55,357 bases of DNA, from assembly GCA_900543585.1 (NCBI GenBank), contig UQRP01000015.1, positions 1 through 55,357 on the forward strand, given 5' to 3'. A program made the translations under genes and the position numbers. Each line of letters starts with the position of its first letter. Position 1 is the first letter of the stretch. Under the pieces are notes generated by a model. The model searched no databases and was not told the origin of the DNA. It saw nothing but the letters and a program-made list of their open reading frames with translations. Positions 1 to 7,315 of the stretch are shown one piece after another. This DNA is from an uncultured Prevotella sp. Its GTDB lineage: Bacteria > Bacteroidota > Bacteroidia > Bacteroidales > Bacteroidaceae.

Positions 1-304
1 ACTTGGCAATGACCACGGCAATGGCGGTGGCCACACCGGCGAGATTACCCGTTCCCACGCGCGAAGCGATGGAGACGGCGAAAGCCTCAAAAGAGGAGAC
101 GTGCTTCTCGTGGGTCTTCTTCGTGGAGTCTCCCAAGAGGCGGATCATCTCGCCTATCATGCGGAACTGCACACCACGCGTCTTGATAGTGAAAAGCACG
201 GCGCAGCCTATGAGCAAGGCTACAAGAATGTAAGTCCACAACACGTTGTTGATACTTGTGACAACGGTGTTGAGCCAGCCGTCAGCCGAAAAAAAGTCTG
301 TCAT
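1..304 (-). CDS. Sodium:amino acid (alanine/glycine) symporter, AgcS family, N-terminal part
   Basis: The minus strand reads from an ATG at 304 to the window edge, giving about 101 residues of an incomplete gene. The peptide has a short N-terminus, a first membrane segment (around WTYILVALLIGCAVLF), then a stretch ending in SIASRVGTGNLAGVATAI. The R-V-G-T-G-N-[IL]-A-G-V signature is typical of the alanine/glycine:cation symporter family, which imports small amino acids with sodium across the inner membrane. The C-terminal three quarters lie outside the window. A TAACTTTG -7 element sits about 40 bp upstream of the start. Substrate specificity cannot be read from this fragment. Confidence 0.85.
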   Translation of the reverse strand, partial: MTDFFSADGWLNTVVTSINNVLWTYILVALLIGCAVLFTIKTRGVQFRMIGEMIRLLGDSTKKTHEKHVSSFEAFAVSIASRVGTGNLAGVATAIAVVIAK

Positions 305-343
305 CTCTCCTACTCAGTAAAAAAGTCGCTTGTTTATAGCGTA

Positions 344-351
344 CAAAGTTA
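344..351 (-). promoter_or_regulatory. Bacteroidota -7 promoter element for the AgcS gene
   Basis: The minus strand shows TAACTTTG, matching the Bacteroidota sigma-ABfr -7 consensus TAnnTTTG, about 40 bp before the ATG at 304. No clear TTTG -33 element lies at the expected distance. Confidence 0.6.
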
Positions 352-480
352 CAATATTATTCCCACCTACGGCCCATTCTTTGCAGATATTCACCGGGTT
401 TCTTTGCTTTTGTACTAAAATGTAAGCAATCAGGCAAATTTCAAAACATTTGTTATACCTCCGAAAAGATTCACAATATT

Positions 481-512
481 CTTGGGGATACGGCCAGAAA
501 GGCGTATTTTTG
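481..512 (+). promoter_or_regulatory. Promoter of the SLC13-type permease, close to its start codon
   Basis: TATTTTTG at 505-512 matches TAnnTTTG, and CTTG at 481-484 lies 20 bp upstream in the -33 position. The ATG at 518 is only 5 nt after the box, so transcription probably starts at or next to the start codon. This argues for the ATG at 518 rather than an in-frame TTG at 482. Confidence 0.55.
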
Positions 513-517
513 CAGAT

Positions 518-2338
518 ATGACTATAACCCTCATCGTGCTTGCGCTCACCATCGCCCTGTTCATCTGGGGCCGGGTGAGAAGTGATATAGTAGCCTTGTC
601 GGCTCTCGTAGTACTCATTCTGTCCGGCATCCTCACACCGACGGAGGCCTTGTCGGGCTTTTCCTCCTCCGTCGTCATCATGATGGTGGGACTTTTTGTC
701 GTCGGTGGCGCTATCCTGCAGACCGGCCTGGCCCGTGCCGCCGGTGACCGCATGATGGGCATGGCCAAAGGCAACGAGACGAAAGCCTTCCTGCTGGTCA
801 TGCTCACCACCTCGGCTATCGGTGCCTTCGTGAGCAACACAGGTACCGTGGCTCTGATGATGCCCATTATCGTCAGCATGGCAGCCCAGGGTGGCTTCAG
901 CAGTTCAAGGCTCCTCATGCCATTGGCCTTCGCCGGAAGTCTCGGGGGGATGCTCACGCTCATCGGTACGCCGCCCAACCTTGTCATTAGCGAGGAGCTG
1001 GAGAAGCACGGATTCCAAGGACTGGCCTTCTTCTCCTTTCTACCCGTGGGCATCATCATTATCGCCATCGGTATCCTCTTTCTGTTGCCCATGAGCAAGA
1101 CGCTCATCAAGAAGCAGAAAAACAAGAGCAGGAAATCGTCGGGGAAGTCGCTCGACGACCTCGTGGAGGAATACCAGCTCAACGACAATCTCTACCGCTA
1201 CCGCGTGCCAGGTAAGAGTGGTATCATTGATAAGAAAGTCATAGACCTTGACGTGAAGAACCGCTTCGGTGTCACTATCTTAGAGATACGCAACGAGAAG
1301 CGCAAGGCGTTGGGCATGGTACGCGATGTCAGCCAGAGCATCGTCTCGGGCGACAGCGTGATAGAGAGTGGCGACATTCTCTACCTTGTCGGCAACCGCG
1401 AAGGCATGAAGAAGATGGCGTCGGAATACGGGTTGCTACGCGAGAAAGGTGCTTCCCTCGACTTCTACGACATCGGCCTTGCGGAGATTGTCGTGCTGCC
1501 TTCTTCCAAACTCACCAACACAAGAATCCGCGACTCCAGGCTTCGCGAGAAGAACCGGGTGAACGTCCTTGGCATCCGACGGGGTGAGGAATATATCTAC
1601 GACGACCTCGGCGACCGCCGGTTGAGCAGTGGCGACGTGCTGCTTGTCCAGGCGCAGTGGGACGACCTGCTGTCGCTGAACAGCGAGAACCGCAACTGGG
1701 TGGTCCTCGGTCACCCTGACAAGACCATCACAAAGGCGACACTCGACTATAAAGGCTCCACCGCTGCCGTCATCATGCTGCTGATGATTCTGCTGATGGT
1801 GACCGGTTGGACCGCTCCTGTCACGGCCGTGATGATAGCCGCCCTGCTCACCGTCCTCACCGGCTGTTTCCGAAAGGTGGAGGACGCCTACAACACTATC
1901 AACTGGGAGAGCATTGTGCTCATCGCCGCTATGATGCCCATGTCCACGGCATTGGAAAAGACGGGCGTGTCGACGATGGTGTCGGCATCCCTCGTGAGCA
2001 CCTTAGGCAATCTGAGCCCCTATGCCCTGCTTGCCGGCATCTACTTCACGACATCCATCATGACGATGTTTATCAGCAACACCGCCACCGCCGTTCTCAT
2101 GGCACCCATCGCCATGGTGGCAGCCCAGCAGACCGGTGTGAGTCCATATTCGTTTCTGATGGCTGTGACGCTCGGTGCAAGCATGTGCTTTGCCTCACCC
2201 TTCTCCACACCGCCCAACGCCTTAGTGATGAAGGCTGGCCACTACACCTTCATGGACTATGTCCGTGTCGGCCTGCCCCTGCAGATCATCATCGGCGTCG
2301 TGATGACCTTTGTCCTCCCTCTCCTTTGGCCGTTCTGA
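518..2338 (+). CDS. SLC13/DASS-family permease with two TrkA-C (RCK_C) domains
   Basis: A 606-residue inner-membrane protein. The N-terminal half has hydrophobic segments and the family motif region SNTGTVALMMPI, followed by GTPPNLVISEEL. The middle (about residues 225-400) is soluble and holds two TrkA-C-like domains, recognisable by patterns such as SGDSVIESGDILYLVGNREG and LSSGDVLLVQAQWDDL. The C-terminal half repeats the transporter fold with SNTATAVLMAPIA and SPFSTPPNALVM. Proteins of this architecture are sodium-coupled anion transporters for dicarboxylates, sulfate or related ions, and the TrkA-C domains may bind a regulatory ligand. The substrate is unknown. The start at 518 was chosen because a promoter box overlaps any upstream start. 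Confidence 0.88.
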   Translation: MTITLIVLALTIALFIWGRVRSDIVALSALVVLILSGILTPTEALSGFSSSVVIMMVGLFVVGGAILQTGLARAAGDRMMGMAKGNETKAFLLVMLTTSAIGAFVSNTGTVALMMPIIVSMAAQGGFSSSRLLMPLAFAGSLGGMLTLIGTPPNLVISEELEKHGFQGLAFFSFLPVGIIIIAIGILFLLPMSKTLIKKQKNKSRKSSGKSLDDLVEEYQLNDNLYRYRVPGKSGIIDKKVIDLDVKNRFGVTILEIRNEKRKALGMVRDVSQSIVSGDSVIESGDILYLVGNREGMKKMASEYGLLREKGASLDFYDIGLAEIVVLPSSKLTNTRIRDSRLREKNRVNVLGIRRGEEYIYDDLGDRRLSSGDVLLVQAQWDDLLSLNSENRNWVVLGHPDKTITKATLDYKGSTAAVIMLLMILLMVTGWTAPVTAVMIAALLTVLTGCFRKVEDAYNTINWESIVLIAAMMPMSTALEKTGVSTMVSASLVSTLGNLSPYALLAGIYFTTSIMTMFISNTATAVLMAPIAMVAAQQTGVSPYSFLMAVTLGASMCFASPFSTPPNALVMKAGHYTFMDYVRVGLPLQIIIGVVMTFVLPLLWPF

Positions 2339-2345
2339 GACAAAA

Positions 2346-2437
2346 CAGCCAACTCGCGGAATGAAAATCAGCCAACTCGCGGAATGAAAATCGGCCAACT
2401 CACGGAATAAAAATCGGCCAACTCACGGAATAGAAAT
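2346..2437 (+). repeat. Four tandem 23-bp repeats
   Basis: Four head-to-tail units at 2346-2368, 2369-2391, 2392-2414 and 2415-2437 share the core GCCAACTC[GA]CGGAAT followed by an A-rich tail. Units 1 and 2 are identical; units 3 and 4 differ at a few positions. There are no spacers between units, so this is not a CRISPR array. It starts 7 bp after the permease stop codon. Confidence 0.9.
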
Positions 2438-2661
2438 CGTAAATATCTGGTAATCAATTATTTTTTGCCATAACTGCACAACAACAAAACACTTTCAAAA
2501 TCATGGCAAAATGTAGCGAATACAAGGCAAGAATTACTGACCAATTATGGTGAACCAAATAGAAGTAACCGGAGTCGCATTAATACGAGATTCCAAATAG
2601 TATGGGATACGCTGCAGAAATACGAAAGTTTCGCTGTTCACACAAAATTATTGCCCGATTT
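2438..2661. other. AT-rich intergenic stretch with a 9-bp inverted repeat
   Basis: No credible gene is seen between the tandem repeat and the toxin-antitoxin promoter. TTTTGCCAT at 2463-2471 and ATGGCAAAA at 2503-2511 form a perfect 9-bp inverted repeat with a 31-nt gap, which could be a weak terminator for the permease or a protein-binding site. Confidence 0.4.
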
Positions 2662-2693
2662 TTTGGAGGCAAAATAGAAAAAGGCTATTTTTG
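2662..2693 (+). promoter_or_regulatory. Promoter of the toxin-antitoxin pair (TTTG-N20-TATTTTTG)
   Basis: TTTG at 2662-2665 and TATTTTTG at 2686-2693 are separated by 20 bp, which matches the Bacteroidota -33/-7 promoter arrangement. The likely antitoxin ATG at 2713 is 19 nt downstream of the -7 box. This favours that start over the upstream in-frame ATG at 2602. Confidence 0.7.
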
Positions 2694-2712
2694 CAAAATA
2701 AAGGATGAAATT

Positions 2713-2955
2713 ATGGAAACAACAGTCTTTACCCCAGCACAACAAGTTCTCCTCAGGATGTTTGAAATCGACAATAGCGAAGAGACTGCAAAGGAGATAA
2801 AAAAAGTCTTAGCTGACCACTATCAGCAAAAGTTAGACAAAGAAATGGATAAGCTTTGGGTTTCCGGAGCTATCAACCAAGAAAAGCTGAATGAACTCCG
2901 AGGAAAAGATATCCATAAGGAAATGAAATGGTGTAAAAAAGACAATGACAAATAA
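2713..2955 (+). CDS. Putative antitoxin of a PIN-type toxin-antitoxin pair
   Basis: An 80-residue, highly charged, mostly helical protein (METTVFTPAQQVLLRMFEI...). It overlaps the following PIN-domain gene by 11 bp, the classic arrangement of an antitoxin gene upstream of its toxin. I do not recognise a named DNA-binding fold with certainty. The role is inferred from size, overlap and the partner. An in-frame ATG at 2602 would add 37 residues, but it lies upstream of the promoter box, so the shorter start is preferred. The gene is clearly more AT-rich than the dgt gene that follows, which suggests acquisition by transfer. Confidence 0.65.
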   Translation: METTVFTPAQQVLLRMFEIDNSEETAKEIKKVLADHYQQKLDKEMDKLWVSGAINQEKLNELRGKDIHKEMKWCKKDNDK

Positions 2956-3352
2956 AATTGTTTTAGACACCAATGCCTTGATACAATGCCTTCCCAACAA
3001 AAGCCCATACAGAAAGATATGGAATTCTATCATAGAAGGCAAAAGTTTCCTTTGCGTCTCAAACGAGATCTTGGAAGAATACGAAGAGATTTTGGGACGG
3101 ATGTATGGCAGAAAAATTGCTGAATTGGCATTACTTGCTATCATTAACAGACCCTCGGTTATTTTCATTATGCCTTATTATCATTTTCATCTAATAGAAG
3201 CAGACCCTGATGACAATAAATTTGTAGACTGCGCAATATCCGCAAATGCTAAATTTATAGTTACAGAAGGCCACCATTTCGACATTCTTAAGCGAATAGA
3301 CTTTCCAAAAGTTGAAATTATCAAACTTGAGGAATGTCTCAAACAACTTTAA
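2945..3352 (+). CDS. PIN-domain toxin (COG1569-like putative ribonuclease)
   Basis: A 135-residue protein beginning MTNKIVLDTNALIQCL, where the LDTN motif carries the first acidic metal ligand of PIN nucleases. A central acidic helix (ILEEYEEILG) and the later DPDDNKFVDCAI motif supply the other conserved acidic residues, and the C-terminal FIVTEGHHFDIL stretch matches the final strand of the fold. PIN toxins cleave RNA using Mg2+ or Mn2+ and are held inactive by the co-expressed antitoxin. The overlap with the upstream gene supports translational coupling. Its RNA target cannot be read from sequence. Base composition is AT-rich like its partner. Confidence 0.82.
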   Translation: MTNKIVLDTNALIQCLPNKSPYRKIWNSIIEGKSFLCVSNEILEEYEEILGRMYGRKIAELALLAIINRPSVIFIMPYYHFHLIEADPDDNKFVDCAISANAKFIVTEGHHFDILKRIDFPKVEIIKLEECLKQL

Positions 3353-3362
3353 TAGCAATTTC

Positions 3363-4700
3363 ATGCGCTGGCAACAACTCATCTCCAATAAGCGCCTCGG
3401 ACAGGAGGCCCGTCATCCGGAACGTCACGACGACCGCTCGGAATTCAAGCGTGACGGCGACCGGCTCATCTACTCGGCACCCTTCCGCCGCCTTCAGAAC
3501 AAGACGCAGGTCTTCCCGCTGCCAGGCAGCGTATTTGTGCATAACCGTCTCACACATTCCTTAGAAGTCTCCTCTTTGGGCAAGAGCCTCGGTGACGATG
3601 TGGCCCGACGACTCGTCGTCAAACACCCGGAACTGAAAGGTACCCTCTTCGAAGAGATTGGCACGATAGTGCAAACAGCGGGTCTGGCTCACGATATGGG
3701 CAACCCGCCCTTTGGACACTCAGGCGAGAAAGCTATCCAGACCTTCTTTACTGAAGACAACGGCAACTTCCTTCGCAAGCGCGTCTCCCCGGCTTTTTGG
3801 GACGATATTACCCATTTCGAGGGCAACGCCAACGCTTTCCGTCTCCTCGCCCACCAATTTGTAGGACGGCGACCCGGAGGTTTCGTCATGACATACTCCA
3901 CACTGGCCTCGGTAGTGAAATATCCGCGGGCCAGCAGTTTGGCAGGCGAATATGGCAAATTCGGATTCTTCGAATCAGAAGCACCGCTCTATGAGAAGAT
4001 AGCAAAAGAGTTGGGAATTATCAAGAAGTCGAAAGACGGAGAACCTTTAGCTTATGTGCGCCACCCCCTCGTCTACCTCATGGAAGCCGCTGACGACATC
4101 TGCTATGAAATAATGGACATCGAGGACTCCCGCAAGCTGCGCATCCTAAGCTTTGAGGAGACCCGCGACCTGTTGCTCGGCTTCTTCGACGATGATGCCA
4201 GGAAGCATATCCTCGGCCGGTTGGAAGAAGATGGTGTCACCGACGAGAATGAGCAGGTGGTATACTTCCGTGCCTGCGCCGTAGGAAAGTTGGAGAACGA
4301 ATGCGTGGAGACTTTTGTCAAACATGAGGAGGAGATTCTCAACGGTTCCTTCCACGGCAGCCTCATCAACAACATCGCCCCGCTGCAACGTGAGGCCTAC
4401 CAGCGCTGCGTGGAGACTTCCTACAAAAAAATATACCACTCAAAACCCGTCCTTGACGTGGAGTTGAGTGGCTATAAAATCATGGAGACGCTGATGAAGA
4501 CCTTCATCGGTGCTGCCGTCCATCCGGAGAAGTTCCATTCCCAGCAACTTATGAACCGCTTCTCCAGCCAATACGACATCCATAGCGACAACTTAGAGAC
4601 GCGCATCATGGCCGTCTTAGACTATATCAGCGGTATGACCGATGTCTATGCCTTGGATATCTACCAGAAGATAAGCGGAATAGCGCTGCCGATCGTATAG
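3363..4700 (+). CDS. dgt: Deoxyguanosinetriphosphate triphosphohydrolase (dGTPase)
   Basis: A 445-residue HD-superfamily enzyme that hydrolyses dGTP (and in some relatives other dNTPs) to the nucleoside and triphosphate, affecting dNTP pools. Visible landmarks are the N-terminal SAPFRRLQNKTQVFPLP stretch, His65 in RLTHSLEVS, the HD pair His110-Asp111 in GLAHDMGNPPFGHSGE, and the later EAADDICYEIMDIED motif with the final metal-binding aspartate. The length fits bacterial dGTPases. The start at 3363 was chosen because the family begins near the RWQ segment; an in-frame upstream ATG at 3312 would overlap the toxin gene. It has no obvious promoter of its own and may be read from upstream. Confidence 0.92.
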   Translation: MRWQQLISNKRLGQEARHPERHDDRSEFKRDGDRLIYSAPFRRLQNKTQVFPLPGSVFVHNRLTHSLEVSSLGKSLGDDVARRLVVKHPELKGTLFEEIGTIVQTAGLAHDMGNPPFGHSGEKAIQTFFTEDNGNFLRKRVSPAFWDDITHFEGNANAFRLLAHQFVGRRPGGFVMTYSTLASVVKYPRASSLAGEYGKFGFFESEAPLYEKIAKELGIIKKSKDGEPLAYVRHPLVYLMEAADDICYEIMDIEDSRKLRILSFEETRDLLLGFFDDDARKHILGRLEEDGVTDENEQVVYFRACAVGKLENECVETFVKHEEEILNGSFHGSLINNIAPLQREAYQRCVETSYKKIYHSKPVLDVELSGYKIMETLMKTFIGAAVHPEKFHSQQLMNRFSSQYDIHSDNLETRIMAVLDYISGMTDVYALDIYQKISGIALPIV

Positions 4701-4709
4701 CCCCACCCG

Positions 4710-5690
4710 TCAAAGCCTTATATTCCTCTCGTTACCAGGCATGTCAAGGGCTTCAGGATGTTCCTTGACGAAGCTGTTGATATGCCGGACGCGCTTCTCC
4801 TCAAAGATCTCATCGACGTCGATGAGGATGCCGCTCTCCTCGACATTGCCAAACTCGTAGTTGATGGCGGTGCCAAAGAACTTCATCGTGGGAGAGAGGT
4901 TCATATATGCATTAACAAGGGGCGGGATGTTATATCCCAACTCACGGACTTCATGGTTGAGGATGCGGTAGTCGGACTTGAAGTCTTTTTCTGTCAGAAT
5001 CTTAGCAAGCTCCTCGTCGGGTGTCTCCGTTTCCAGTGGTTCCATCGGTGTGATGAGTCCCTCCTTATCACCAAAATGCTTGCGCAGGAAATAGAGAATC
5101 ATATCGCGCCCGCGCTTTGAGAATGACGGATACATCGTCATCTTGCCGAAGAAATACTTGCAATCAGGGTTGAGGACCGTCAGGGCGCCGAGACCATCCC
5201 ACAGATTATCCAAGGCAAAGATAGACTTGGTATTCTTCCTTACGTTCTGATACTCCAACGAGACGAAAGAGCGTCCAAGCTCTACCGTCAACGGCGCATA
5301 TTCGTGCATGAACTTCTCCGAGAAGTGGAACATGTGTCCTATGGCGAGAATAGGCTGGCCTTTGTCATCTATCTTCCAATCACGGCCGTAGAGATAGCGA
5401 TATCCGCCGATAATCTCCTCATCTTCTGGATTCCAGACGATAAGCTGTCGGCAGCCATTCTCCATGGTGTCAAACTCATCGATGTCCACCGATTTCCCGG
5501 TGCCACCACCAGCGGTGCGGAAGGCTATCTCCCGCAGTCGCCCTATCTCACGCATGGTATTGGGGCACTCGTTTGCCGTGACGACATAAATCTCGTTATG
5601 GCTTCTGTTGGTAGTACGGAGTTCACGCTCTGGAGTGAGCTCGCTCTTCAGCAGCGCCTTGCTCACTGGTTGGATAATCTCTTCTTCCAT
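4710..5690 (-). CDS. glsB: N-acyltransferase of the GNAT/OlsB-like family, probable glycine N-acyltransferase
   Basis: A 326-residue cytoplasmic protein with the hemolysin-like acyltransferase pattern: an N-terminal strand region (EIYVVTANECPNTMREIGRLREIAFR), VWNPEDEEIIGGYRYLYG, the VELGRSFVSLEYQ motif and a YFFGKMTMYP segment. In Bacteroides this family, encoded next to a PlsC-like gene, N-acylates glycine with a 3-hydroxy fatty acid to start glycine-lipid (and commendamide-type) synthesis. It is the second gene of a two-gene minus-strand unit, 20 bp downstream of the putative O-acyltransferase. The specific substrate is inferred from the gene pair; an ornithine-lipid role as in OlsB is the alternative. 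Confidence 0.78.
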   Translation of the reverse strand: MEEEIIQPVSKALLKSELTPERELRTTNRSHNEIYVVTANECPNTMREIGRLREIAFRTAGGGTGKSVDIDEFDTMENGCRQLIVWNPEDEEIIGGYRYLYGRDWKIDDKGQPILAIGHMFHFSEKFMHEYAPLTVELGRSFVSLEYQNVRKNTKSIFALDNLWDGLGALTVLNPDCKYFFGKMTMYPSFSKRGRDMILYFLRKHFGDKEGLITPMEPLETETPDEELAKILTEKDFKSDYRILNHEVRELGYNIPPLVNAYMNLSPTMKFFGTAINYEFGNVEESGILIDVDEIFEEKRVRHINSFVKEHPEALDMPGNERNIRL

Positions 5691-5710
5691 GATTGATATT
5701 TTTGCAAAGG

Positions 5711-6562
5711 CTACTCAGCGTGAAGACCGCCGGGGCCAGCCTGCTCATAAACTTTATCTTCAACATATGCCGCCCACTGTCGGGGAGAACGCGAACGGTC
5801 GAACGTCTGCCAAGGAATGGGCTTGCCAATGACAACTCGGAAATTCTTTCCCCGGTTGCGGTACATCTCATCGACAAGGAAGAGCATGGCGATATTCACC
5901 TTCAGCCCTAACTTCTTCTGCCAGTTGGCAATACGGTAGAAGCGCCGAGAGTTATGACCACTGAAATAGATTGGCACTACATCACGCTGATATTCCACAC
6001 TCTTGCTGATAAAAGTCTTCTTCCACGGCAGGTCATGGATACGACCATTGATAAGTCGGGAGTTGAGTCCGGCGGGGAACATCAGAATGTGGTTATCACT
6101 CTGGAATGCCGACTCTACAGCCTCAGGGAAGCTGCGACCCTGCTTGCCTGTCTTGTTGATACCCACACATACGGGCTTCAGACCAGGAAGGAAGAGCAGC
6201 AAGTCATTGACAAGATAGCGGAACCGGCCATCATAATGGCGGCCGATGATAGAGCCCAGACAGACACCGTCCTGCCCGCCAAGAGGATGATTGCTGACAA
6301 AGATATAGCGCTTGCCGTCGTCTTTCGACGGCAAGTTCTCACGCCCCTCGATGGTCACATTCATGCCAAGGTATTTCACGCACTCTACGAGCCATTCCGT
6401 GCCCACCTGGTCACGGTGTTCCCAGAGGAAATCGTTCACCTCATCTTCGTGGATGATGCGGCGTAACCAACTTACCAAAAAGCGTGGCACATACTTGGCC
6501 TTGGCGCCCATCTTGCTACGGAGTACTTTCTCTACGTCTATGGTCTTTTCCTTGTATGACAT
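5711..6562 (-). CDS. glsA: PlsC-like O-acyltransferase, probable glycine-lipid O-acyltransferase
   Basis: A 283-residue lysophospholipid-acyltransferase-like protein. The catalytic NHX4D motif appears as Asn91-His92 to Asp98 in SNHPLGGQDG, and a FPAGLNSR block corresponds to the acceptor-binding motif FPEG-x-R. Together with the downstream N-acyltransferase it would make diacylated glycine lipids at the inner membrane. The ATG at 6562 was chosen because the -7 box TATTTTTG lies just upstream at 6580-6573; a longer reading from 6601 would start upstream of the promoter. The pair is convergent with dgt and divergent from the dcw cluster. Confidence 0.8.
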   Translation of the reverse strand: MSYKEKTIDVEKVLRSKMGAKAKYVPRFLVSWLRRIIHEDEVNDFLWEHRDQVGTEWLVECVKYLGMNVTIEGRENLPSKDDGKRYIFVSNHPLGGQDGVCLGSIIGRHYDGRFRYLVNDLLLFLPGLKPVCVGINKTGKQGRSFPEAVESAFQSDNHILMFPAGLNSRLINGRIHDLPWKKTFISKSVEYQRDVVPIYFSGHNSRRFYRIANWQKKLGLKVNIAMLFLVDEMYRNRGKNFRVVIGKPIPWQTFDRSRSPRQWAAYVEDKVYEQAGPGGLHAE

Positions 6563-6572
6563 TTTCAAAGTG

Positions 6573-6580
6573 CAAAAATA
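6573..6580 (-). promoter_or_regulatory. -7 promoter element for the glsA-glsB unit
   Basis: The minus strand reads TATTTTTG, ending 10 nt before the ATG at 6562. No TTTG -33 element is seen at the expected distance. Confidence 0.6.
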
Positions 6581-6748
6581 ATACTTCTTTTTCATTTTCA
6601 TTCATTTTAAGCAAAAAAATGACAAAAAAATGCTATTACAAAGGAGAAAAGTGTCAGTTGTGCAGCGGAAGCCGTGGTGGCAATCTTATGGCTTTTCAAT
6701 GATATTCATCGGCTTTTATCGCTTTTTTAACCCGAAAACGAAAAAAAG

Positions 6749-6773
6749 TGGGGCTAAGTGGCGCAAAGTGGGG
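6749..6773 (+). promoter_or_regulatory. Candidate MraZ operator: three TGGSG repeats at 10-bp spacing
   Basis: TGGGG (6749-6753), TGGCG (6759-6763) and TGGGG (6769-6773) lie exactly 10 bp apart, with 5-bp spacers of similar sequence (CTAAG, CAAAG). In Escherichia coli and mycoplasmas MraZ represses dcw transcription by binding three or four direct repeats of TGGGN separated by 5 bp. These repeats end 9 bp before the -7 box and 47 bp before mraZ, so bound protein would cover the -33 region. Autoregulation is inferred. Confidence 0.7.
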
Positions 6774-6782
6774 GAAAAGTTG

Positions 6783-6790
6783 TAACTTTG
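6783..6790 (+). promoter_or_regulatory. Main dcw promoter, -7 element
   Basis: TAACTTTG matches TAnnTTTG and lies 30 bp upstream of the mraZ ATG. The -33 position is occupied by the repeated TGG elements rather than a clear TTTG. Confidence 0.7.
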
Positions 6791-6820
6791 GAGCCATATT
6801 ATAATAAATAGGTGAAAGAC

Positions 6821-7315
6821 ATGCGTTTCTTAGGCAACATAGAGGCCAAGACTGATGCCAAAGGCAGGGCTTTTCTGCCGGCACAGTTCCGCAAGGTGTT
6901 AGCAGCATCGGGCGAGGATGTCCTCGTGCTTCGCCAAGACATCTTCGAGAATCTCCTCGTGCTGTATCCCGGCAGCGTATGGAACTCTCTGATGGATGAC
7001 ATGCGCTCACGCCTGTCACGCTGGGACAGGAAGCAGCAGATGGCCTACCGTACCTTTGTGAGCTCCGTCATAGAGCTTACCATTGACGGCAGCGGCCGTA
7101 TTCTCATCCCCCACGCTTTTGCCGAGGCAGCAGGCATTGGCCAGGCCATACGCTTCGTAGGGATGGGCGACACCATAGAGATCTGGCCGGCCGATGAGGT
7201 AAAGCTCATGGACAAAGAAGAATTTGGAGAAATATTAAACCTCACGGAGCCCGTACGTCACGACGACCCCAAAGAGACCATAGGAGCAGAGAGCGCTCCA
7301 ACCTTAGACAGATGA
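6821..7315 (+). CDS. mraZ: Transcriptional regulator MraZ
   Basis: A 164-residue protein with two AbrB-like half-domains. Each carries the family motif: DAKGRAFLP near residue 16 and DGSGRILIP near residue 91. MraZ forms a ring that binds TGGGN repeats upstream of its own gene and represses the division and cell-wall cluster. It is the first gene of the cluster, and its stop overlaps the start of rsmH (ATGA). An AGGTGA sequence about 6 nt upstream of the ATG at 6821 is a plausible ribosome-binding site, which favours that start over a GTG at 6812. Confidence 0.93.
   Translation: MRFLGNIEAKTDAKGRAFLPAQFRKVLAASGEDVLVLRQDIFENLLVLYPGSVWNSLMDDMRSRLSRWDRKQQMAYRTFVSSVIELTIDGSGRILIPHAFAEAAGIGQAIRFVGMGDTIEIWPADEVKLMDKEEFGEILNLTEPVRHDDPKETIGAESAPTLDR

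Noticed and set aside
430..1188. Long minus-strand open frame opposite the permease gene
   Set aside because: It lies entirely over the well-supported permease, has a low-complexity hydrophobic and Arg/Ser-rich composition and no domain.
2346..2437. CRISPR array
   Set aside because: The 23-bp, 22-bp (28691) and 138-bp (40201) repeats are contiguous without unique spacers and there are no cas genes.
5697..5704. Plus-strand promoter near the glsB start
   Set aside because: A TATTTTTG occurs there on the plus strand but no plus-strand gene follows; it is inside the glsA-glsB junction.
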